Origin: Ardenticatenaceae bacterium
GTDB lineage: Bacteria; Chloroflexota; Anaerolineae; Promineifilales; Promineifilaceae
Assembly: GCA_020634395.1 (NCBI GenBank)
Contig: JACKBU010000001.1
Location: forward strand, 62,001-126,000
Direction of reading: 5' to 3'
Length of the DNA: 64,000 bases
Part shown: piece after piece, positions 39,611 to 48,982 of the stretch
Position numbering within the stretch: position 1 is the first letter of the stretch
How the letters are laid out: each line of letters begins with the position of its first letter
Notes under the pieces: generated by a model
The model's database searches: none
What the model was told of the DNA's origin: nothing
Seen by the model: only the letters and a program-made list of their open reading frames with translations
Position numbers and translations under genes: made by a program

Positions 39611-41884
39611 TTACGGCGAGGGCGCCGTGACAATAACCGGCGGCGCGGTGACAATGACCGGCGGCGGCACATTCGTAGGCTCTGGCGTGGCTGGGGGGTA
39701 AGTCGGCGTGGGGGTAACGGTTGGCAGCGGCGTGGGCAGCGGCGTGGTCGTTATTGCCAGCGTGGGTGTGATGGCCGGTGTTGGCGTTGGCAAATCGGGA
39801 TCGAGCTGGATTTCCAAAGAGCGCACTTCGCTCTCTAACAAGCCGTTCCGACTGCCGTCCTCCAGGCGGACCCGCCACTCAAACTGGCCAGTGGCGCCAA
39901 GCACATCGTTAACGGCCGTGCGCAACCGGTACAGCGTGCCAAACGCCGGCTGCGTCACTGACCCAAGAGAAATGAGCTGGTTATTGCCCTGCAGGTAAAC
40001 GGTAAACCGCTGCCCGTCGGTCAGAGGCGTGGGCCAGTTCCAGGAAAAATCGAGAACCCTGGTGTTGAGCGCCGAAGTGCCTGCTGCCGGACCTTGCACG
40101 CGCAGTGCCGGTGCATCTGGTCCACCGTAGGCATTGCCAAACTCGGCCGTCCAATACCAGACATTGGGCGCATTGTAGTTGCTGGAGTAGGCTACACCCA
40201 CGTCAGTAGCATATTTGTTCAGCAGAATCGCCCGGTGACCAGGGCTGTTGATCCAAAATTCAACCGCCTGATAGGCCTGATCGAAGCCCCAGGCTGTCGC
40301 CTCCCCGGCGTAGGCATGCGCATAGCCCTTCCACAACAGGCGTTCGGCGGGTAAAGAGCCGTCTGCGCCCGTGTGCCCGGTATAACGGTAAGCCGCCATG
40401 TCATCGGTGTGCTGCTGCGCGGCCACGGCCAGTTCGTACACATACTGCAGCGGCGGCAAGTCAAACTGGCGGCGCGCTTCATTGATGTAGATAAAGAGCT
40501 GCTCGGCCGGGCTGGTTCCCGCAGGCAGTTCAAGCGGTGTCATCACAAACGGGGCATCCAAATCGACCGGCTCCAAGACAATGCCCAAGGGGTCCAGCGA
40601 AGCACCGGGCGTAACCATCCCTGCACCCCCACCCCCCTTCAAAGCCAGGGGCAGGTAAACGGACATGATGCCGGGTTCAACGTGCACCCAGCGGCTTAAC
40701 TCTGTGCCACCGTAGTCATTGACGGCCGTCATGGTGACGTAATAGTCGCCCGGCCGGGAATAGGTATGGAAAATTTGGGCTCCTTCTTCTGCACGGCCGT
40801 CGCCCATTTCCCAGCGGAAAGCCGTCACCGTCTCATCGCCGGTGGCCTGCGCCCGCAGCGGCTGCCCGGTGGTGGCCTGTTCATCTATTACCATATCGGC
40901 CGCAGGCGGCTGCCCCACCGTCAACGACCCAAACGCCTGCGAACGGCCGTAAGTGTTTTCAATGGTCAGGCTAACCTGGTAACTTCCGGGGGCCGTATAT
41001 TGGTGAGATGGATTCGCATCGGTGGACGTAGCCCCATCGCCAAAATCCCACTGGTAGGCAATGGGCTGCTGACCTCCACTCTCATTGATAAAGGTTACAT
41101 TCTGCCCCACACCCAACATGGCGTCATCCACCTGGAACTGGGCTGTGGGATGGGGCACGATGGTAATGCGCTGCGTGGCGGTGTGGGACCCAATCGCATT
41201 ATTGGCCGTCAGGCTGATGTCGAAGACGCCAGCCGCCGGATAAACGACCACCGGATTGCTCACGTCCACCTGACGGCCGTCGCCCAACTGCCAGGATTGG
41301 GCAAAGGGACCCGGGCCGCTCAAATCGGCGCGCAGCTGGACCGGCAGGCCAACAGACGCCTGAGCCGGTATCACCAGACCATTTACCTGGGGCGGGATGC
41401 CTATCCATAAGGTTGTGCTATCCTGCCGTTCCTTACCGTCAAACCTTAGAATGGCCGTTAGCGTCTGTTCGGGGCGGGCAATATCGGCCGTTTCCACACG
41501 CAGGGGCAGGGTGAACTGCTGCGTTCCCCCGTTAGCCGAGATGACCGGGAACCAGCTCAACTGGTGGGCCTGCAGGTTTGCCGTGGCGCCAGACGGCAGA
41601 ACGGCCGTATTAACCGCCAGATTGCCGGGCAGTTGCAAGTTTATTTCGGGTGTATAAGTAACCTGATCGAGATTGATGAGAGAAAGTTCTAAAAGGAGGG
41701 TGTCACCGGGTGTGCCTACCGGCGGCGTCACCTTCAGATCGAACTGCAAGGGACCGTCCATGTGGATTTTACCTGGATAGGTAGCCAGAGGCGCGGCCGA
41801 CGAAGAATCGGCCCCAGGCAACATGAGGAACAACAGCATGCCCAACCAGAGGAAAAAAATATTTTTGAGGTCCCGATTTTTCAT
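39611..41884 (-). CDS. Secreted PKD-repeat protein with a CAP (SCP-like) domain
   Basis: A 757-residue exported protein. A signal peptide (FFLWLGMLLFLMLPGADSS) is followed by a DUF11-like domain, then three PKD domains (for example YQWDFGDGATSTDANPSHQY and FRWEMGDGRAEEG), a CAP domain around residues 470-600 with HTDDMAAYRYTGHTG, and a C-terminal Thr/Pro-rich stalk (PTPTPAITPTL). The stalk probably spans a cell wall or glycan layer. CAP domains in bacteria may bind lipid or cleave peptides; the activity is unknown. No sortase motif or TM anchor is visible after the stalk. Confidence 0.9.
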   Translation of the reverse strand: MKNRDLKNIFFLWLGMLLFLMLPGADSSSAAPLATYPGKIHMDGPLQFDLKVTPPVGTPGDTLLLELSLINLDQVTYTPEINLQLPGNLAVNTAVLPSGATANLQAHQLSWFPVISANGGTQQFTLPLRVETADIARPEQTLTAILRFDGKERQDSTTLWIGIPPQVNGLVIPAQASVGLPVQLRADLSGPGPFAQSWQLGDGRQVDVSNPVVVYPAAGVFDISLTANNAIGSHTATQRITIVPHPTAQFQVDDAMLGVGQNVTFINESGGQQPIAYQWDFGDGATSTDANPSHQYTAPGSYQVSLTIENTYGRSQAFGSLTVGQPPAADMVIDEQATTGQPLRAQATGDETVTAFRWEMGDGRAEEGAQIFHTYSRPGDYYVTMTAVNDYGGTELSRWVHVEPGIMSVYLPLALKGGGGAGMVTPGASLDPLGIVLEPVDLDAPFVMTPLELPAGTSPAEQLFIYINEARRQFDLPPLQYVYELAVAAQQHTDDMAAYRYTGHTGADGSLPAERLLWKGYAHAYAGEATAWGFDQAYQAVEFWINSPGHRAILLNKYATDVGVAYSSNYNAPNVWYWTAEFGNAYGGPDAPALRVQGPAAGTSALNTRVLDFSWNWPTPLTDGQRFTVYLQGNNQLISLGSVTQPAFGTLYRLRTAVNDVLGATGQFEWRVRLEDGSRNGLLESEVRSLEIQLDPDLPTPTPAITPTLAITTTPLPTPLPTVTPTPTYPPATPEPTNVPPPVIVTAPPVIVTAPSP

Positions 41885-42164
41885 GTCACCAGCAGTTTAG
41901 CAGAGTTAGCCAGTCATAACAACGGCCGTTTTCCATTTCGCCAGGGTTGCCCGGCCACTGTATGGTACGGTCACTTTCTAAAGGTTGCCCTAACGATTCA
42001 ATGAGGAAGCGAGAAATCACGCCTTTTTTGGTTCCGGTTTGCGATTCCGCGGATATAATTGTACCGTACTAAGCTAGGAAGCAGCGCTGCGCTAGCCAAA
42101 ACCGGCCTCAGGCCCGTGAGAAAGATTTCAATTGGCGCGCACACCGGATCTGAATGAGCCTCGC

Positions 42165-44045
42165 ATGACAATCAGCAGCGAAAAAAACAAAGGCCCTGGA
42201 ATTTTTTCTTTTTTGCGACGCGGTCAACCCTGGATTGAGGTCTCCGGCTACACGGTTGGTGACATTCGTGAAACGCAGCCTGTAGCCGTGGCTGCCAATG
42301 CAACGGTGGTCGGAAATGTTTTTGCCCCGCAAATTGTCGTGGCCGGACTGTTGTCGGGCACGGCCGTTAGCCAGGAGGTGACTATCCAGGAAACGGGCCA
42401 GATTTGGGGCGACATCTACGCGGTGCGCTTTCACGTCGAGCCCGGCGGCCTGATTCGTGGATGGGTCAACACACTGGCGGAGGCCGAATGCCAGGCCTTG
42501 TTGAACGGCCGTCAATCCCCCCAGGATCTCGCCTCCGAGAATGGCAACAAGATTCCCGACGGTCTGCAGCCCGAGCATTTCCGCCTGCGCGACAGCAGCA
42601 ACCTGGATGCTCTACACCGCCTGCAAGCGGAAACGGCCGTAGCCCTGGCCGCCCGCACCGAACTCGAAGAAACCTTCGACCAGCGCCTGACCGAAATCGC
42701 CGGCGAAGCCACCAACCAACTCACCATCGCCCGAGAAGACCTGAAAACGACCCGCGCCGAACTGATCAAGTGCCAGCAGCAGTCCGAAGAGCTGAGCACC
42801 ACCCTACAACAACGCGATACGCAACTCGACCGCCAAACGAAAGAACTGGCCTTAGCCCAAGAAACGTTGGCCCAGACCAACCAGGAACTAGAAGAACTGC
42901 GCGAAGCCCACGCCCAACAAGAAGCCGCTTATAACGATCTGTCGTCGGCCAAAGTAGGGGTAGACACCCATCTGCACGAAGCGCTGCAGCAAGTAGATAC
43001 CCTGACAGGGCGCGTTCACAACATCGAAACCGCCCTGCAAGCCAGTCTGGTCCACACCTCCGACCAGGAAGATGCGCTCATGCGCTGGCAAGAACTGGCC
43101 GAAACCACCGAAAAACGCGTGCAAGAGTTGGAAACCGAACTGGAAAACACTCGCCAGCAGCTTGAACACAGCAAAGATGTCAACAGCATGCTGCGCGATC
43201 AGCGCAAGCAAATTGAAGACGAGTGGACTCATGCCCAGCTGCGTCTGGAAGAACTGCAAAATCAGTTAGACAGTGAGATCGAGTCTTCTAAAATGCTTCT
43301 GGCGGAAAGTGATACCACAATTCTCTCGCTGACCAACTTGAACAGCCAGCTTAAGGGCGAATTGGAGCCGGTGCAAAAACGCAACGCAGCCTTGATGAAA
43401 CAAATGGAGTTGGCTAAAAATAAGTTCTTAAAACAAGAACAAGAGATGGCTAATTTACGGGCGCAGTATACCGAGCTGGAGCAAAGCTGGCAGCAGTCCC
43501 AGGCCGCATTAGAGCGAGTGCGGGAACAACCCACCAAACTGCTATCTTCCGAAGTGGTGGAAGAATTAAGAAACCAACTCGCCGCCGCCGAAGAAAAGGC
43601 CGATGGATTGCAGGAGCAGCTGCTGTGGCGACAGGCCAGTCTGGAAAACAGCCAATCTGCTCTGCAGCAAAGCCAACACCTGGTCGCCGAGCAAGAAAAA
43701 CAACTGCGCCAGTGGCAGCAAGCCGTCGAAAGTCTGCAGCGAGACCTGCAGGAGCAGAAGGACAAGACACAGGCCGACGGCAAAAAAATGAAGGAAAGTC
43801 TGCATCAGAAACAGATGCAGTTGGAGGCTTGCGAAAAAGATTTGCAGCAGCACTTGCGGGAAACGGCGCAGCAGGGCCAGCGTTTGGCTGAAATCCAATC
43901 CACGCTGATCGAACGAGAACTGCAACTGCAGCAGGCCCAGCAGACTGTTGCCAAGCAGCAGCAGTTTATCAAGAAAATGAAAGAGGTCACCACCGCTAAA
44001 ATTAACAGTCTGGAAACGGCATTGGCTCAGGCGCAAAAGTCTTAA
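42165..44045 (+). CDS. Bactofilin-domain protein with long coiled-coil tail
   Basis: A 626-residue protein. Residues ~20-125 look like a bactofilin beta-helix (IEVSGYTVGDIRETQPVAV, NATVVGNVFAPQIVVAGLLSG, EVTIQETGQIWGDIYAVRF), the polymer-forming cytoskeletal fold. The remaining ~470 residues are an almost unbroken coiled coil rich in Gln and Glu. ATG 42165 is used; a TTG 33 bp upstream extends the frame. A bactofilin joined to a long coiled coil in one chain is rare and could make a bridging or spacing filament. It is followed by the MTA phosphorylase gene. Confidence 0.75.
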   Translation: MTISSEKNKGPGIFSFLRRGQPWIEVSGYTVGDIRETQPVAVAANATVVGNVFAPQIVVAGLLSGTAVSQEVTIQETGQIWGDIYAVRFHVEPGGLIRGWVNTLAEAECQALLNGRQSPQDLASENGNKIPDGLQPEHFRLRDSSNLDALHRLQAETAVALAARTELEETFDQRLTEIAGEATNQLTIAREDLKTTRAELIKCQQQSEELSTTLQQRDTQLDRQTKELALAQETLAQTNQELEELREAHAQQEAAYNDLSSAKVGVDTHLHEALQQVDTLTGRVHNIETALQASLVHTSDQEDALMRWQELAETTEKRVQELETELENTRQQLEHSKDVNSMLRDQRKQIEDEWTHAQLRLEELQNQLDSEIESSKMLLAESDTTILSLTNLNSQLKGELEPVQKRNAALMKQMELAKNKFLKQEQEMANLRAQYTELEQSWQQSQAALERVREQPTKLLSSEVVEELRNQLAAAEEKADGLQEQLLWRQASLENSQSALQQSQHLVAEQEKQLRQWQQAVESLQRDLQEQKDKTQADGKKMKESLHQKQMQLEACEKDLQQHLRETAQQGQRLAEIQSTLIERELQLQQAQQTVAKQQQFIKKMKEVTTAKINSLETALAQAQKS

Positions 44046-44089
44046 AGGAGCACGGCCGTTCCCATAACGAACTGGAAGGAGCTTTGATA

Positions 44090-44968
44090 GTGGCAGATAT
44101 TGAACTGGCAATCATTGGCGGCAGCGGTCTTTATGCCATGCCGGACCTGACGAACGTAGAAGAAGTGGACATCGATACGCCATTTGGCAAACCGTCGGAC
44201 AAGCTGACGCTGGGCACACTGCACGGCCGTCGCCTGGCTTTTCTGCCGCGACACGGCCGTGGCCACGTCCTGAACCCGACGGAAGTCCCCTATCGCGCCA
44301 ACATTTTTGCCCTCAAAACATTAGGCGTCAAATACATCGTCTCGGTCAGCGCTTGTGGCTCGCTGCGAGAAGAGTACGCGCCCGGCCACGTGGTTATTCC
44401 CGACCAGATTTTCGATAATACCCGCAAACGAGCCAACAGCTTCTTTGAGAATGGCCTGGTCGCTCACGTCAGCCCGGCGCAACCCTTTTCGCCCGAGTTA
44501 AGCGCGGCGCTGGCCGAGGCCGTACAGGCCAGCCAGGGGATTGTCCATACCGGCGGCACGTTTATCACCATCGAAGGGCCGCGTTTCAGCACCAGGGCCG
44601 AGTCGAACGCGTATCGTCAGTGGGGCATGGGCATCATCGGGATGACCACCAGCCCGGAAGCTTTTCTGGCGCTGGAGGCGGAAATCGCCTATGCCTGTAT
44701 GGCCCACATCACCGACTACGATGTGTGGCACGAAAGCGAAGCCCCGGTGACGGTGGAACAGGTGGTGCGTGTGCTGCACCACAACACCGATCTGGCTCAG
44801 GAGGCTATCCGCCATCTGGTCAGCCACATGGATTTGTGGGCCGGCGAATTTGCCGCCCATTCGGCGCTGAAAAACGCCCTTATTACAGACGCCAGCCTCA
44901 TTCCCGCCCAGACTAAAGCCACGCTGGCGCCGCTGGTGGGCCATTACCTGGAAGCCACGCCCGTCTGA
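44090..44968 (+). CDS. mtnP: S-methyl-5'-thioadenosine phosphorylase
   Basis: A 292-residue PNP-family phosphorylase that splits methylthioadenosine in methionine salvage. Motifs: AIIGGSGLY, NPTEVPYRANIFALKTLGV, SVSACGSLREEYAPGH, EGPRFSTRAESN and the purine-binding TDYDVWH, in which the Asp pair indicates adenine nucleosides. GTG 44090 is favoured over TTG 44084 because GGAAGGA lies 9 bases before it. It directly precedes ftsW/rodA, with an 8-bp gap. Confidence 0.94.
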   Translation: MADIELAIIGGSGLYAMPDLTNVEEVDIDTPFGKPSDKLTLGTLHGRRLAFLPRHGRGHVLNPTEVPYRANIFALKTLGVKYIVSVSACGSLREEYAPGHVVIPDQIFDNTRKRANSFFENGLVAHVSPAQPFSPELSAALAEAVQASQGIVHTGGTFITIEGPRFSTRAESNAYRQWGMGIIGMTTSPEAFLALEAEIAYACMAHITDYDVWHESEAPVTVEQVVRVLHHNTDLAQEAIRHLVSHMDLWAGEFAAHSALKNALITDASLIPAQTKATLAPLVGHYLEATPV

Positions 44969-44975
44969 CGGCCGT

Positions 44976-46277
44976 ATGTCTACCTTCGCCCTGGAAGAAG
45001 CCCAAGAGCAAAACGGCCGTCGCCAGGCTCTCCTGCTCCTGATTGTGGCCGCTTTTGTTCTGGTGAACGCCATCGCCCTCAGTCTGGCGGTGGACGGGGC
45101 GCTGCGCTGGCGGCATCTGTGGGCGCCCGGCGTCTGGCTGCTGCTGATGGGCGCTGCCCATCTATTTCTACATCGCTTCAAACCGCAGCGCGACCCTTAC
45201 ATCTTGCCGCTCGTCGCCCTGTTAACCGGCTGGGGCTTGGTGTTGATTGATCGGCTGGCGGCCAATTTTTTAGCGCGGCAGGTGATCTGGTTGGTTTTGG
45301 GAACGGCCGTTTTGCTGGCCGTTACCATCCTCCCCCACAACCTGCGCCTTCTGCGCCGCTACCGCTATACTTGGCTCACCGGCGGGCTGCTGCTGCTGGC
45401 CGCCACCCTCATCTTCGGCGTTAACCCGTCCGGGTATGGCGCGGCGCTGTGGCTGCCCATTCCCTTCATCGGCCAGGTCTACTTCCAGCCATCTGAACTG
45501 CTAAAACTGCTGCTGATCGTCTTCCTGGCCAGCTATTTTGACGAGCGGGGAGCTATGCTGGCCATGAGCCGGCAAAAAGGCTGGCGCGGGGTCATGACGT
45601 ATCTGTCTCCCCTGCTGCTGATGTGGGGATTTTGCATGGTTTTGCTGGTCTGGCAGCGGGATTTGGGCGCGGCCACCCTGTTCTTTATCGTGTTTTTGGC
45701 GCTGCTCTACATGGCCACGGGCGACGGCCGTTATGTCCTGGCGGGCGGTGGGCTGCTGCTGCTGGCCGGAATCTTTGCCTATTTCGCCTTTGACCTGGTG
45801 GCTTTGCGCGTAGATGCCTGGTGGAATCCCTGGCCAGACGCCGACGATCGCGCCTTTCAAATTGTACAGTCCTTGTATGCCCTGGCCGCCGGCGGCATAT
45901 TGGGCCAGGGCGTGGGCCAGGGGTTTCCCACCTACATTCCCGTGGTCCATTCCGACTTTGTGTTCGCGGCCATTGCCGAAGAGTGGGGCCTGATTGGCAG
46001 CCTGAGCATGGTGCTGGTGTTTTTGCTGCTGGCTTACCGGGGGATGCGGCTGGCGCTGTTGGCGAGACGGCCGTTTCAACGCTATCTCGCCGCCGGTATC
46101 ACCATTCTTATCAGCGCCCAGGCACTGCTCATTATGGCCGGCGTCACCAAACTGCTGCCGCTAACCGGCGTCACGCTGCCGCTCATCAGTTATGGCGGTA
46201 GTTCCATGTTGATCAGCAGCGCGATGGTAGGCTTATTGCTGTATATGTCCGGCGCCGCCAGCGAAATCGGCCAGTAA
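44976..46277 (+). CDS. FtsW/RodA/SpoVE family cell-wall polymerase
   Basis: A 433-residue SEDS protein with about ten transmembrane helices. The SEDS hallmarks are seen: PFIGQVYFQPSELLKLLLIVFLA in the middle and PLTGVTLPLISYGGSSML near the C-terminus. SEDS proteins are peptidoglycan glycosyltransferases working with a class B PBP. The gene pair SEDS-PBP is conserved here, but the partner at 46297 lacks PBP catalytic motifs. FtsW versus RodA cannot be decided from sequence alone. Confidence 0.94.
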   Translation: MSTFALEEAQEQNGRRQALLLLIVAAFVLVNAIALSLAVDGALRWRHLWAPGVWLLLMGAAHLFLHRFKPQRDPYILPLVALLTGWGLVLIDRLAANFLARQVIWLVLGTAVLLAVTILPHNLRLLRRYRYTWLTGGLLLLAATLIFGVNPSGYGAALWLPIPFIGQVYFQPSELLKLLLIVFLASYFDERGAMLAMSRQKGWRGVMTYLSPLLLMWGFCMVLLVWQRDLGAATLFFIVFLALLYMATGDGRYVLAGGGLLLLAGIFAYFAFDLVALRVDAWWNPWPDADDRAFQIVQSLYALAAGGILGQGVGQGFPTYIPVVHSDFVFAAIAEEWGLIGSLSMVLVFLLLAYRGMRLALLARRPFQRYLAAGITILISAQALLIMAGVTKLLPLTGVTLPLISYGGSSMLISSAMVGLLLYMSGAASEIGQ

Positions 46278-46296
46278 CCCCATCTAAAGGATCGAC

Positions 46297-47664
46297 TTGA
46301 AACCAGACGCTTCCACCGGCAAAGTCAGCCAACTCCTGCGCGTTATCCTGGCAGCCTTCCTGGCCGTGGCATTTTCCCTCGTCTTCTGGACAGTGCTGCG
46401 CGCGCCGGACATTCTGGCGCGCGATGATAATCCGCGTCTGGTGGAGAGCGAGCTGCGTATCCAGCGCGGCCGCATCCTGGACCGCGACGGCCGTTTATTG
46501 GCGCAGTCCGCGCGGACAGATGGCATTTTTGGTCGCCGCTATCCTCTGCCGGCGGCCAGCCCGGTGGTGGGTTATTACAGCCTGCGCTACGGCACGGCAG
46601 GCATCGAGGAAAGCTACGATTCTTACTTGCGCGGCGAAAACGGTTTCTGGCAGGCGCAAGCACGTGACCTGCTGCACCGCACCCAAATGGGCCATGACCT
46701 GCGCCTGACGCTAGACACCCAACTGCAAACGCAGGCTGACGCTTTGCTGGGCGATCGCCGCGGAGCGCTGCTGCTCTTGCAGCTTGGCGATGAAGCCGGC
46801 AGCGATGCCACCCAGATTTTGGCGCTGGCCAGCCACCCAGGCTACGATCCCAACCTGCTCGACGAAAAATTCGACCAGTTATCGTCTGCTGAAGAAGCGC
46901 CCCTGCTAAACCGGGTCACGCAGGGACAGTACCAACCAGGACTGGCGCTGCAGCCGTTTATCCTGGCCGGTGCGCTGGACGAGGGGAGCATCGCCCTGGA
47001 TGAGCCGGTGGACCATGCCAATCGCCCGGTGATTGTGAATGGCGTCGCCACTTACTGCGCCTCTTCCCCACCCGCGGCGGCTACCTGGGCCGATGTGCTG
47101 GCCCATCGCTGTCCCGGCCCGATGCAAGATCTGGCAGACCGGGTAGATGCCGCCGAACTGAGCACGATTTTTGCGGAGTTTGGCCTGACGGAGCAGCCGC
47201 GCCTGCCGTTGAACACGGAAACGGCCGTTTCTACCCCCATCAGCAGCACAGCCCTGGCCCTTATCGGGCAAGACACGCTGGTCGTGACGCCGCTGCAGGT
47301 GGGAGCAGCCTGGGCAGCACTGGCCGCCAACGGCCGTCTGCCAAACTTGCAACTGGTCGCTGCCACCCAAACAGAAAACGGCGCCTGGATAGATGAACAG
47401 CCGCCGGCCAACCAAACAGAAACGGCCGTTCCGGCCGATATTGCCAACAGTATTCGCCAGGTTTTGCCTGCGCAAGAGGGGATTACGGCCTTCAGCACGC
47501 TGGTGCTCTCCGGGCCGGATGGGGGCACCAATGGCTGGTACCTGGGCCTGACGCCGGAAAGCGATCCGCGTTACGCCGTTGTGGTGGTGTTGGAGAACAA
47601 TCCAAATTTGCAGGAAGTGGAAAAAATCGGGCAGGAGATGCTAACGGCCGTAAAGTTCCAATGA
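46297..47664 (+). CDS. Class B penicillin-binding-protein-like, catalytically degenerate
   Basis: A 455-residue protein with an N-terminal TM helix (VILAAFLAVAFSLVFW), a PBP dimerisation-domain part (ELRIQRGRILDRDGRLLAQSA) and a transpeptidase-like fold. In the SxxK position (expected PGSTFKPF) it reads PGLALQPF, so both the acyl-forming Ser and the Lys are absent. The KTG position reads SGPDGGTNGW, so KTG is gone too. The SxN region (ALALIGQDTLVVTPLQ) still resembles the family. It should not be a transpeptidase; a regulatory partner of the adjacent SEDS protein is the best inference. The start is TTG 46297 with AAAGG upstream; no in-frame ATG is nearer. Confidence 0.85.
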   Translation: MKPDASTGKVSQLLRVILAAFLAVAFSLVFWTVLRAPDILARDDNPRLVESELRIQRGRILDRDGRLLAQSARTDGIFGRRYPLPAASPVVGYYSLRYGTAGIEESYDSYLRGENGFWQAQARDLLHRTQMGHDLRLTLDTQLQTQADALLGDRRGALLLLQLGDEAGSDATQILALASHPGYDPNLLDEKFDQLSSAEEAPLLNRVTQGQYQPGLALQPFILAGALDEGSIALDEPVDHANRPVIVNGVATYCASSPPAAATWADVLAHRCPGPMQDLADRVDAAELSTIFAEFGLTEQPRLPLNTETAVSTPISSTALALIGQDTLVVTPLQVGAAWAALAANGRLPNLQLVAATQTENGAWIDEQPPANQTETAVPADIANSIRQVLPAQEGITAFSTLVLSGPDGGTNGWYLGLTPESDPRYAVVVVLENNPNLQEVEKIGQEMLTAVKFQ

Positions 47665-48063
47665 AAGTTGAGAGGCGGATGGCCGGGAACGCAGCACTGC
47701 TTCCAACGTGCGGTACAGGGTTTCCGTTGAAAAACCTTTGAGCAGAATAGCGTCTGCGACCAGTTCTAACGCCTGATGGCGCTGCTGGGCGGTGTTGACT
47801 AAGACGATGAGGCGCGGATCGCCAGCAGCAGCGCGCCACCCGTGTCGTTCGGACTGGGGAAATGTCTGAAGCACGTCGATGTCGAGAACAATGAGGGTGG
47901 GGTTTTCCAGGAGTGGAAAGAAGGGAACGGCCGTTTGTGGCTGCTGGCAAACCACTTCATCAACCCAGGGCGAGGCTTGTAGGATGGCCTGCAGCCCGTC
48001 GCGTAAACGCCCCTGACGAGCAATGACCAACACAGTAACCGGCCTAGACAGATTCTCATTCAC
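47641..48063 (-). CDS. Stand-alone receiver-like domain protein
   Basis: A 140-residue single-domain protein with a receiver-like fold: LIVLDIDVL in the phosphorylation strand (Asp present), PRLIVLVNTAQQ for the T/S strand, and VADAILLKGFSTETL with the conserved Lys. The N-terminal acidic pair normally found before the first helix is replaced (VIARQGRLRD), so phosphorylation may be weak or absent. GTG 48063 has AGGAG before it. Its 3' end overlaps the PBP-like gene by 24 bp in convergent orientation. Role: single-domain response regulator or anti-kinase component; inference. Confidence 0.7.
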   Translation of the reverse strand: MNENLSRPVTVLVIARQGRLRDGLQAILQASPWVDEVVCQQPQTAVPFFPLLENPTLIVLDIDVLQTFPQSERHGWRAAAGDPRLIVLVNTAQQRHQALELVADAILLKGFSTETLYRTLEAVLRSRPSASQLSLELYGR

Positions 48064-48126
48064 AGTTCACTCCTGTTCCAGTACGCTTGTTGGCCTGTAA
48101 AAAAGGGGGGGCAGAAACTCGATTCA

Positions 48127-48172
48127 AAAATCAAAAGAGGCCTGCCGGATAATGGAGATAGATTCGGCAAGC
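48127..48172 (-). terminator. Minus-strand hairpin terminator
   Basis: On the minus strand AAAGAGGC(T)TGCCGA pairs with TCCGGCAGGCCTCTTTT with two small interruptions, followed by TTTTGATTTTTG. It lies ~150 bp after the LuxR-type response regulator gene and probably ends the kinase operon. Confidence 0.65.
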
Positions 48173-48322
48173 CTCTTTGTTGACTGGAAACCCGACTCGT
48201 AATTCCTGCTACCCCTGACAGGCCTTAGTGTAGCATGGTCAGGGGTTGTAAAAATCTGCAAGAATGTGTATTTCGGGTCACCTGGAGTACGTATAATTAC
48301 GTACGGCCGTTTGTCCACCGCA

Positions 48323-48982
48323 TTAAAGTTCCATGTCGCGGTCGATTAAACCCTCACGGAAAGCATGGAGGGCCGCCTGCGTGCGGTTTTCCAGGTTTAG
48401 CTTGGAGAGTATGCGGCTGACGTGGGTGGAAACGGTGCGCACGCTGATACCAAGCTCCTGAGCAATTTCTCGATTGGAGTAACCGAAAGCGATGAGTTCT
48501 AAGACGGCCGTTTCCCGGTCGGTCAATTCCTCAGTGGCAGCGGGAGACGGGGTTGGGGTCATACTGCTGGAAAGTATCTTGCGGGCCACCAGCGGGTGCA
48601 GCGGCATTTGGCCCTGGTAAACGGCGTGAATGGATTGCAACAACTCCGCGGGCGAAGAGTCTTTGAGCTGGTAGCCCATGGCTCCGGCTTCCAGGGCAGC
48701 GCGCACTCTTTCCACATCACTAAAACTAGAGAGAACCAGGATCCTGGCGGCCGGATTCTCCTCGCGAATCTCGCGGATGGCGCTGATACCGTCTTTGTTG
48801 GGCATCTTCACGTCCAGCAAGATAACGTCCGGCTGCAGCAGACGGAACTGCTGCACAGCCTCATCGCCGTCGGCGGCGACACCAACTACTTCAAGATCCG
48901 GCTTCACATCTAGCAGGGCCACCAGCCCTTCACGCACCAGATGGTGATCTTCAACGATGAGGATTTTTATCGGCTCGTCCAT
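48323..48982 (-). CDS. NarL/LuxR-family response regulator
   Basis: A 219-residue response regulator. Receiver: IVEDHHLV, DVILLDVKMP with the phosphoacceptor Asp, ILVLSSFSD and the Lys in QLKDSSPAEL. The LuxR HTH (residues ~155-215) shows LTDRETAVLELIAFGYSNREIAQELGISVRTV. ATG 48982 is set inside the 3' end of the histidine kinase gene, with GGAGCGG upstream, so the two are translationally coupled and form a two-component pair. Confidence 0.96.
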   Translation of the reverse strand: MDEPIKILIVEDHHLVREGLVALLDVKPDLEVVGVAADGDEAVQQFRLLQPDVILLDVKMPNKDGISAIREIREENPAARILVLSSFSDVERVRAALEAGAMGYQLKDSSPAELLQSIHAVYQGQMPLHPLVARKILSSSMTPTPSPAATEELTDRETAVLELIAFGYSNREIAQELGISVRTVSTHVSRILSKLNLENRTQAALHAFREGLIDRDMEL

